A stretch of DNA of 21,339 bases, from positions 1 through 21,339 of the forward strand of contig NZ_LATL02000126.1 in the NCBI RefSeq assembly GCF_000972705.2. Direction: 5' to 3'. Both the position numbers and the translations under genes were made by a program. This document shows, in pieces, positions 15,091 through 21,339 of this stretch (the stretch's first letter is position 1; the number at the start of each line of letters is the position of its first letter). Under the pieces are notes generated by a model. That model was given only the letters and a program-made list of their open reading frames with translations, had not been told where the DNA came from and did no database searches. Origin of the DNA: Limnoraphis robusta CS-951 (GTDB lineage: Bacteria > Cyanobacteriota > Cyanobacteriia > Cyanobacteriales > Microcoleaceae).

Positions 15091-17967
15091 TTAAAATCGA
15101 GATTTGTACTTTAATTGAGCAAAAATTAATTCAAAAGAGGTACCCTGACTAAAGTTTCGGTTCAGGGTTGCTCTCAATTGTTTAGATAAAATCTGCACTA
15201 ACTTGAGTCCTAATGAAGTTAAATTTTCCCAGTCGAGATTAGAAGAAATTCCCACCCCATTATCTTGAACTTTCAGGTGAAGTTTTTGTTCTAAATCTTT
15301 ATACAATTCTACATAAACTTCTCCAGATCGACCATGAGGAAAAGCGTGTTTTAAAGAATTGGTAATTAATTCATTAATCAACAGCCCACAAGGAATAGCA
15401 GTTTCTAAATTAATTTTAATGGGTTCTACATCAACGATTGATTTAACTAAACCTTGAGTATCGCCCAATGAGAAAAAGAGATTATCGACTAAACGATGAA
15501 TATAATCACCAAAATTGACTTGTCCTAAGTCCGTTGATTGATAGAGTTGCTCGTGAATTAATGCCATACTTTGAATGCGGGTTTGACTATCAGAAAAGAA
15601 AGCTAATAATCTTTCATCTTGAACTAAATCTGATTGTAAATCGAGTAAATTTGAGATAATATAAAGATTGTTTTTAACCCGGTGATGAATTTCGCGTAAT
15701 AAGACTTCTTTTTCTTTTAATGAAGCTTGCATTTGTTCTTCAGCTTGTTTGCGTTCGCTAATATCACGGACAAAGCAAAAGTTAAACTCTTGTTTTCCGA
15801 ATATGAGATGATTAGCGGTAATTTCAACCGGAAAAATACGACCACTTGCTGTGCAATGCAAACTTTCAAATGTCATTGAACCCTGAGCTTTGATTTTCTG
15901 CCAATGTTCTGACCACATTTCTAACGGAAACTCCGGATCAATATCGTGAACCGTCATTTTTAAAAGGTCTTCTCGAGAAAATTCTAAAGACTGACAAGCC
16001 GCTTCATTGACATATAAAATCTCAGCATTTTTAGCAATCCAAAATACCGCATCAATGGATCTATCTACTCCAAATTGAGTTAATTGTAATGTTTCTTCAA
16101 CCCGTTGACGTTCTAAGGCGCTGACAAAAATCTCTCCAATTAATTTGAGTATATTAATACTAGCTTCACTCCAGGTTTTGCGATAACAAACTGCATCGAA
16201 TCCGACGAACCCAAACAGTTGACTGCGAGAAACCATCGGAACACAGAGAATAGATTGAAGAGACTGTTTCATCCAGGTGTTTTTTTCCAAAATTGCAGCG
16301 TCAGGAAGATCAGCAATATTAGGAATATTTAGCACTTCAAATCGCTTCAGTTTTTCCAGTAAGTACGGAAAGCATTCAACCGCAATATTCTGTAAGCAGT
16401 GTCGCTGAGGTGAAATATTGCTTGCACACCATTCGTGAGTATTACTCATATAGATGCCATCTTCAGAGAGTAAAAATAAATAACTCCGATCAACTCCCAT
16501 AAACTCACCGATTCGCTGCAAAGCCCCTTGAATTCCGCTCTCAATTTCATCAGCATTGAGATTGATAAATTGTGTGGAAATACTGGTAACAAGTTGTTCA
16601 AGTTCGACTCGATGTTGAAGTGTCTTTTCAGCTTTTTTGCGTTCAGTGATATCTTCTGCTATTCCAGCAACCCGATAAATTTCTCCGGCTTCATTGCGAA
16701 TCGGAAAAGAGCGATCGCGAATCCAGCGAATTTCACCATCAGGTCGAATAATTCGATATTCTAAATCTTGATGGGATTGAAACTTTTGAGTCATTTTTGT
16801 TAAAGCAGACTCACGATCTCCTGGATGAATCGCTTCCCCAAGATAAGATAGAGGTTTATGATATAATTCTTGGCAAGAACGACCCCAAATTTTTTCATAG
16901 GCGGGAGAAACGTAAATCGTTTGTTGTTGATGAGGATCGATCATCCAAAAAATGCTTTCAATATTTTCTGCAAGTTGACGAAATCGTTCTTCACTCTGTC
17001 TCAATGCAGTTTCCGCTCTAGCGCGATCGCGAGTTTCGATAGCCAAAGATGTGATATAAGCTAAATAGGCTGCAAAATTTTGTTCTTCTAGCTGCCAAGT
17101 TCGCGGTTTTCCAATATGTTCTAAGCACAAAATTCCCACTGTTTTACCCCCTGAACAAATCGGAACATCTAACATTGATGTAATCCCCAAAGGGAGTAGA
17201 TAAGAGTGAGACAATTCCTGAGTTCGAGGATCAGTGGCAGCATTTTCAACCGCTATCAGTTGTTCGTTTTCTATCGCTTTAAAATAAGTGGAATACTGGG
17301 AAATATAAATTTCTTGACCCTGAGAATGTTGGCTCAGTAACAGTTCATACAAGTTAGAACAAGTAATTTTAGAGCATTCCTGATTATAAAACCAAATTCC
17401 CGCTCGGCTAATATTTAACGTATGAGCCGCAATTTGAGTGATCGTTTGCAGTGCAGCTTGTAGATTTCCATTCTGTATTTCTGGACATTGGAACAATTCC
17501 ATCATTACAACTTGTTGAAATTGCAAATGCACTTTACGCAGTTCTCGTTCTCTGTGAGCTTTCTTGCGCTGGCTAATATCTGAACCGATCAGTAAAATTC
17601 GTGTTTGTCCGTCTAAATCGATTTGTTCTCCAAACAGTTCTACATCAATAATTTTTCCAGATTTTGTACACCATTTAATTTCCTGATTAGCGATTCTTTG
17701 ATGTTGTTTTAACTGTTGAATAATTTGAGTGCGTTCTTCAAGATTATTCCAAAGTTTTAGCTCAAGACTCGTTCGACCAATGATTTCTGATTTAGAATAA
17801 CCAATAAGCCGAATAAAACTTTCATTGACATCAATTATTGTTCCATCATCAGGACTGCTAATTTTGATAGCTAACGGCAGATTTTGAAATGCTTTTTTAA
17901 ATTTTTCTTCTGACAATTGCAGTTCTTTCGTTCTTTGCTCTATCCCAATTTCTAATTTTTCATTCAT
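15091..17967 (-). CDS. Soluble PAS/GAF multi-sensor histidine kinase (HisKA_2 type)
   Basis: A 958-residue signalling kinase with no membrane segment. Domains in order: PAS (about 20-135), GAF (about 165-312), PAS with PAC (about 325-443), GAF (about 458-618), PAS (about 630-740), HisKA_2 dimerisation domain, and HATPase. The phosphoacceptor is in EIHHRVKNN (H761/H762). The ATP site shows NELITN (865-870) and DNGVGI (902-907) with a C-terminal GTSFEL. Linkers of the SERKQAEE type follow the PAS domains. The second GAF has cysteines (C514, C524, C532) but no bilin attachment can be claimed. No receiver domain is fused, and no response regulator lies in the window. A TAA two codons before the ATG confirms the start. 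It converges on ftsW with a 5-bp gap. The stimulus is unknown. Confidence 0.92.
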   Translation of the reverse strand: MNEKLEIGIEQRTKELQLSEEKFKKAFQNLPLAIKISSPDDGTIIDVNESFIRLIGYSKSEIIGRTSLELKLWNNLEERTQIIQQLKQHQRIANQEIKWCTKSGKIIDVELFGEQIDLDGQTRILLIGSDISQRKKAHRERELRKVHLQFQQVVMMELFQCPEIQNGNLQAALQTITQIAAHTLNISRAGIWFYNQECSKITCSNLYELLLSQHSQGQEIYISQYSTYFKAIENEQLIAVENAATDPRTQELSHSYLLPLGITSMLDVPICSGGKTVGILCLEHIGKPRTWQLEEQNFAAYLAYITSLAIETRDRARAETALRQSEERFRQLAENIESIFWMIDPHQQQTIYVSPAYEKIWGRSCQELYHKPLSYLGEAIHPGDRESALTKMTQKFQSHQDLEYRIIRPDGEIRWIRDRSFPIRNEAGEIYRVAGIAEDITERKKAEKTLQHRVELEQLVTSISTQFINLNADEIESGIQGALQRIGEFMGVDRSYLFLLSEDGIYMSNTHEWCASNISPQRHCLQNIAVECFPYLLEKLKRFEVLNIPNIADLPDAAILEKNTWMKQSLQSILCVPMVSRSQLFGFVGFDAVCYRKTWSEASINILKLIGEIFVSALERQRVEETLQLTQFGVDRSIDAVFWIAKNAEILYVNEAACQSLEFSREDLLKMTVHDIDPEFPLEMWSEHWQKIKAQGSMTFESLHCTASGRIFPVEITANHLIFGKQEFNFCFVRDISERKQAEEQMQASLKEKEVLLREIHHRVKNNLYIISNLLDLQSDLVQDERLLAFFSDSQTRIQSMALIHEQLYQSTDLGQVNFGDYIHRLVDNLFFSLGDTQGLVKSIVDVEPIKINLETAIPCGLLINELITNSLKHAFPHGRSGEVYVELYKDLEQKLHLKVQDNGVGISSNLDWENLTSLGLKLVQILSKQLRATLNRNFSQGTSFELIFAQLKYKSRF

Positions 17968-18199
17968 CTGTTATAATTGCTGAAAATTTTATCTTATAGT
18001 AAATGTTTTGCTTGACAACACAAAGCGAGAGACTGATGATTATTTAAATCTGGCTATTCAGTAAAATTGGCTGCACAGAAGAGTTCAAAATAAAAGACTA
18101 GCAGAACATGATCCTTGTGCTAAATTTTCTCTAAAAAACATGACATATGAGAAAACTTTACGTTCTACTGAGTCTTAAAATCAATGTTTATTCTGCCCT
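17968..18199. other. Short gene-free spacer
   Basis: 232 bp, AT-rich, between the histidine kinase start and the end of the DUF2237 gene, both on the minus strand. It should contain the kinase promoter; ACTATA at about 17994-17999 reads TATAGT on the minus strand and could be a -10 box. Nothing else stands out. Confidence 0.3.
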
Positions 18200-18565
18200 T
18201 TAAACATCAAGTGCATGAGCTTTTAGTTCTTCTAAAGTAACATACTCTAATGCGAGGACATGAGTTGATTTTAAGCGTACAGGTGGAGCAACTCCTGCGT
18301 CTAGAGCTTCTTTCCAGCGTTGAGCGCACAGACACCAGCAATCACCCGCTCTTAAACCGGGAAAATTAAATAACGGATTGGGCGTCATCAAATCATTTCC
18401 TCGACTGCGGGAAAACTCCAAAAATTCTGACGTGACTTGAGCGCAAATAACATGAGCCCCTAAATCACCCGAACCTGTATTACACACTCCATCTCGATAA
18501 AACCCCGTCATCGGAGAGGTACAACACACTTCGAGTTCATTCCCTAATACATTCGTTGCAGACAT
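18200..18565 (-). CDS. DUF2237 family cysteine-rich protein
   Basis: A 121-residue protein that matches DUF2237 along its whole length: NVLGNELEVC at the start, SPMTGFYRDGVCNTG, DLGAHVICAQVTSEFLEFS, SRGNDLMTPNP, FPGLRAGDCWCLCAQRWKEA and the end STHVLALEYVTLEELKAHA. Seven cysteines are present (C14, C15, C28, C41, C76, C78, C80), several at positions conserved in the family, which suggests metal binding or redox chemistry; function is unknown. No signal peptide or membrane span. It stands alone, about 200 bp from its neighbours on each side. Confidence 0.9.
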   Translation of the reverse strand: MSATNVLGNELEVCCTSPMTGFYRDGVCNTGSGDLGAHVICAQVTSEFLEFSRSRGNDLMTPNPLFNFPGLRAGDCWCLCAQRWKEALDAGVAPPVRLKSTHVLALEYVTLEELKAHALDV

Positions 18566-18763
18566 AACCTCATTCTGGAAATAGAATTGCTTTTAGCAGT
18601 TTAACACTGACTAAAAATCTTGCAGAGTTATCCATCAATTTTGATGAGGTTAGCTTTATTGAGCTTACAATCTTGTATAATACCAAATTTAAAGGACTTA
18701 CAGATCAGAAAGTTGTTGAGGATTTCTGATGTATAAGCCCTACAAATCGGAGTATTTTTGAAT

Positions 18764-19390
18764 TTAGGAACTTGGCGTGAGTTGAGGAAGAGATTTGCCC
18801 AGAGCCAAGTATTGCGGTGTCATCTCAGTTTCTAGCATAAACTGGCCCTGTTGACCGTAGGCTTCTATTAAAGCTTGATGAGCCAGTTCAGCCATGACTT
18901 GAAACTCCTCAATCGCTTGAGAGTAAGCACTTTCAGTTTGTTTAACGCTTTGGGCTACTCGTTCTAAACGTTTAATGGCTTGAGCAGCTTCGAGTTTGCG
19001 TTGGTTGAGTTGCGGTTCGAGTTGCTTGAGTTCCTCTTGTTTCAAAGCTAAAGTTTGCTTGGATTGCTGCAACTGTTTGACTCGATCTTTTTCACCTTTG
19101 ATAGACTGAAAATGGAGTTGTAAACGCTCCTCTAACGGCATCAGTCTGTGAGGGGGTTGAAAAATTGAAGGCGTTTCCAGTTGAGAGATTGTATCTGTTA
19201 ATTGTTGGATTTCAATCTGGAGTTGGGAGAACTGATCTGAGAGATTAGATTGAGATTGCACAGTTTCAGATGTTGAATAAACATCAGAGGAAACGAGGGT
19301 TAATGCCTTTTGATTCAGGGGTTGAGACTTGACAGCCATAATTAAAGTTTGTTCGTCTTTTGATCGGTTTTCAACGATGCCCCCTGACAT
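18764..19390 (-). CDS. Coiled-coil hypothetical protein, 208 residues
   Basis: Not recognised. A soluble protein dominated by helical, Gln/Glu/Leu-rich sequence with heptad character: QFSQLQIEIQQLTDTISQL (about 51-70) and a long segment from about 83 to 165 containing LKQEELKQLEPQLNQRKLEA. A hinge rich in proline (SIFQPPHRLMPLEERL) separates the two. No signal peptide or membrane span. The ATG at 19390 opens the frame; MAVKSQPLN at 19339 is an equally good start and would give 191 residues. Such proteins often serve as structural or scaffold parts, but nothing here fixes a role. It is alone on its strand, and the upstream region has repeated sites that may regulate it. Confidence 0.7.
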   Translation of the reverse strand: MSGGIVENRSKDEQTLIMAVKSQPLNQKALTLVSSDVYSTSETVQSQSNLSDQFSQLQIEIQQLTDTISQLETPSIFQPPHRLMPLEERLQLHFQSIKGEKDRVKQLQQSKQTLALKQEELKQLEPQLNQRKLEAAQAIKRLERVAQSVKQTESAYSQAIEEFQVMAELAHQALIEAYGQQGQFMLETEMTPQYLALGKSLPQLTPSS

Positions 19391-19503
19391 TCAGGATAAT
19401 TCTTCTCTATTGTCTACGGGCGCTTTGACGTGATGCACTCTCAAAACTATCCTGAACAATCGGGAATGATTCCTGTTCAAAATCAAAACGTCTATAAATT
19501 TTG

Positions 19504-19596
19504 TTCCAGAACTCAAACTGTCACAATTCTGGAAGTGGGAAAAGCTTCTACCAAATGTTTGTTTATAGTTTAGCACTATAACAAACTGTAACAATT
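19504..19596 (-). promoter_or_regulatory. Possible operator: repeated CAAACTGT(C/A)ACAATT and an inverted repeat
   Basis: Seen: CAAACTGTCACAATT (19514-19528) and CAAACTGTAACAATT (19582-19596) match at 14 of 15 bases with start-to-start spacing of 68 bp. The first lies within an 8-bp inverted repeat, TTCCAGAA (19504-19511) and TTCTGGAA (19527-19534). They are 115-205 bp upstream of the coiled-coil gene start on the minus strand. Inference: binding sites for a regulator; the protein is unknown. Confidence 0.35.
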
Positions 19597-19835
19597 ATAA
19601 GATCATCTTTGATTAAAATCAAGGTTTTTTAGTGATCAGTTTTTGTCAACTTTGGCACTCGGTCAACCTAGATTTATACTCATCAAGGCATTGGACTGAA
19701 GTCGGGACTGAGGGCATGAGGAAAAGTTAATTAACTGCTATTGTTAGCGGGCTTAGACCCAGTGGAACAGGGACAAATTCGACAAAGCGATCGCTCCGGG
19801 GACTTGATTGTTTATTGAAAATTAGCCCTAAAATA
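19597..19835. other. Gene-free stretch between the coiled-coil and RTX genes
   Basis: Together with the operator-like region this forms a gap of 505 bp (19391-19895). TTGAT/ATCAA form a small stem at about 19610-19623. From 19741 one plus-strand frame reads LAGLDPVEQGQIRQSDRSG and continues LIVY to a stop before 19820, protein-like but only about 22 codons, possibly a gene remnant. One HIP1 palindrome lies at 19787-19794. No complete gene is seen. Confidence 0.35.
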
Positions 19836-19861
19836 AAGTGGGCATCTCTTGACACCCACTT
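19826..19861 (-). terminator. Intrinsic terminator of the RTX/cadherin-like gene
   Basis: Read on the minus strand, AAGTGGG (19861-19855) pairs with CCCACTT (19842-19836); wobble pairs extend the stem inward around a CAAGAG loop, and TTATTTTAG follows. The hairpin starts 35 bp after the stop codon at 19896, the right place for a terminator. Confidence 0.65.
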
Positions 19862-19895
19862 ACTGATTTTAACAGAAGATATTCCCTAAATTTTG

Positions 19896-21339
19896 CTAGA
19901 TAATAATCAAGTCATCAGCTAACAGTTCAGTGATTCCTGTTACACCTTGAAGTTGAGCAATAATCTGGGAATTATCACCGATGAGATTATTACCATCTCC
20001 ATCATAAATCAGATAAGTATCGCTACCATCATCAAACGCAAATATTCCCGCTTCCCCTTCAGTTAGGATATTCGTTGAAATATCAGTTTGAACAGTAGTA
20101 ACAATGTTGATAGTTGTACCAAACTCCAGTTTAATTTGATCACCACCCGTTGAACCCAAACCCTCAAAATCAGTAATCACATCAAACTGACCTAAACCAA
20201 TTTGAGTATTAATTGCATCCGTCGAACTCGCATTAAAAGGTAATCCTCCGCCATCTTCAGAACTCACATAACGGAATAAATCCCTTCCGCTACCTCCGGT
20301 TAGGTTATCTACTCCAAGACCTCCCGTAATACTATCATTTCCAAGACCTCCAATCAGGTTATCGTTATCGTTATCTCCGCTTAGAGTATCGTTTCCTTCT
20401 AGACCGTCTAAAATGTCATTTCCACCTAAACCATTGAGGTTATCGCTGAGAGTTCCTCCTGTGAAAGTTTGAGGATTGTCACTCGAAAAGTTTTGTATAT
20501 TCACTCCAACCCGACCAGTATCTATTCCACCCCGACCATCGCTAACTGTGTATGTAAACTGATCAAATCCAGTCGTTGTGATCCGAACATATTCTATAAC
20601 GGAACCATCGGTTGTTACATTATTAGCACCTGAACCCGTTACCGAAGATACTGTTAAAGGATCACCATCAGGATCACTGTCATTTGCTAGAACATCAATG
20701 ATGAATGGATCTCTGTTATTCGTAATGAAAGTACCCTCATCATTAGCAATAGGAGGACGGTTAAACTCTAAAACGCTTGTTGCAGTATTGCTGTTAAGTT
20801 CGCCATCATTGACAACAAATTGAACTGTGCGATCGCTTAAATCTGGTTCGGGATCTACATTAGTGTAAATGACTCGTCCAAGCAGCGTTTCATACTGTGC
20901 TAAAGTTGCACTTCCGGTAATATTGAGAACATTAGTGGAAGTATTATAATTAGCATCCACTCCCCCAGGTAATCCACTAACAGATAAACCCTCATTGACG
21001 CCATCTGGAGGATTAACTAACGTCACTGTTGCTGACGCAATATTTGTATTATCGGGGTCAACAACACTGGTATTTCCAACATTAACAACGGCTGTACCTG
21101 TTCCGCCAGTGGTAAAAATGCTAGCGTAATCAGTACCCGTTGTAGTCGTGTCTACATCCAATACAGGCGGGTCGTTAACAGCAATAATATCAATGCTTGA
21201 AGTCGCCGTATTGCTATTAAGTTCACCATCATTGACAAACACTTGAATGGTGCGGGTTGTCGTGTTGGGATTTTGGGAGAGGTTGTTGTAAACCACTTGA
21301 CCTATGGCTGTTTGATACTCCTCTAACGTTGCAGATCCG
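19896..21339 (-). CDS. Cadherin-like / RTX calcium-binding secreted protein, C-terminal part (5' end outside window)
   Basis: The frame stays open to the right edge: upstream of the first in-window GTG (21296) it continues GSATLEEYQTAIGQ, matching an internal repeat, so this is the end of a larger gene. The visible part holds at least two long repeats (GSATLAQYETLLGRVIY paired with VNDGELNSNTATS), then a cadherin-like domain (VLANDSDPDGDPL ... FTYTVSDGRGG), then about five RTX nonapeptides of the GGxGNDxL type (GLGGNDILDGLEGNDTLSG onward) and an uncleaved C-terminal tail with DVITDFEGLG, ending in LADDLIII. RTX repeats bind calcium after export, and this arrangement is typical of type I secreted surface or adhesion proteins. 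No secretion genes are in the window. A terminator follows. Confidence 0.88.
   Translation of the reverse strand, partial: GSATLEEYQTAIGQVVYNNLSQNPNTTTRTIQVFVNDGELNSNTATSSIDIIAVNDPPVLDVDTTTTGTDYASIFTTGGTGTAVVNVGNTSVVDPDNTNIASATVTLVNPPDGVNEGLSVSGLPGGVDANYNTSTNVLNITGSATLAQYETLLGRVIYTNVDPEPDLSDRTVQFVVNDGELNSNTATSVLEFNRPPIANDEGTFITNNRDPFIIDVLANDSDPDGDPLTVSSVTGSGANNVTTDGSVIEYVRITTTGFDQFTYTVSDGRGGIDTGRVGVNIQNFSSDNPQTFTGGTLSDNLNGLGGNDILDGLEGNDTLSGDNDNDNLIGGLGNDSITGGLGVDNLTGGSGRDLFRYVSSEDGGGLPFNASSTDAINTQIGLGQFDVITDFEGLGSTGGDQIKLEFGTTINIVTTVQTDISTNILTEGEAGIFAFDDGSDTYLIYDGDGNNLIGDNSQIIAQLQGVTGITELLADDLIII

Noticed and set aside
16528..17064. Plus-strand open frames opposite the histidine kinase
   Set aside because: Short, overlapping one another and opposite conserved PAS/GAF coding sequence.
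19391..19594. 67-codon minus-strand frame abutting the coiled-coil gene
   Set aside because: Composition is not protein-like and it covers the operator-like repeats; more likely leader or promoter DNA.
1..21339. tRNA, rRNA or known riboswitch genes
   Set aside because: No T-loop-type motifs in a cloverleaf context, rRNA segments or recognisable riboswitch cores were found on reading either strand.

Overview
This window is almost certainly chromosomal DNA from a filamentous, Oscillatoriales-like cyanobacterium. Three things point there. It carries cyanobacterial marker genes: the Rubisco assembly chaperone Raf1, a DUF3153 lipoprotein, a cyanobacterial-type FtsW, and a Ser/Thr kinase fused to WD40 repeats. 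The palindrome GCGATCGC (HIP1) occurs at least 15 times in 21.3 kb, where chance would give well under one. The intergenic gaps hold short hairpins and C/T-rich repeats of the type common in these genomes. Exact genus cannot be assigned from sequence reading alone.

Layout, left to right. The left edge (about 1-80) looks like the right end of an IS200/IS605-type element whose body lies outside the window. A di-iron fatty acid hydroxylase/sterol desaturase-family membrane protein follows (412-1143). A repeat-rich spacer then leads to a zinc-ribbon + protein kinase + seven-blade WD40 protein (1443-3281) and a small DUF4926 protein. Raf1 (minus strand) converges on these across a hairpin-rich spacer. 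Divergent from raf1 are an unrecognised 165-residue protein, a TldE/PmbA-type protein, a DUF3153 lipoprotein, an orphan NanE epimerase and penicillin-binding protein 2 (ending 10961). A 64-residue membrane protein then overlaps tail-to-tail with a PD-(D/E)XK-like protein. A UbiB/AarF-family kinase (minus) is divergent from FtsW (plus), and FtsW converges on a soluble 958-residue PAS/GAF sensor histidine kinase. The right third carries a Cys-rich DUF2237 protein, a coiled-coil protein of unknown role, a gene-free stretch of about 500 bp, and the C-terminal end of a large cadherin-like/RTX protein that runs off the right edge.

Functional themes are housekeeping and envelope biology: peptidoglycan synthesis (PBP2, FtsW), Rubisco assembly, peptide maturation (TldE-like), a lipid-modifying oxidase, signalling (the WD40 kinase and the histidine kinase) and cell-surface or secreted proteins. 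Most genes appear to be single units or loose pairs, not one dedicated operon. I do not see convincing evidence of a complete, previously undescribed multi-gene system. The points most worth a second look are the recently duplicated WD40 blades, the repeat cassette in front of the kinase, the tail-to-tail small membrane protein/PD-(D/E)XK pair, the possible omega-RNA-type end at the left edge, and the repeated operator-like sites upstream of the coiled-coil gene.
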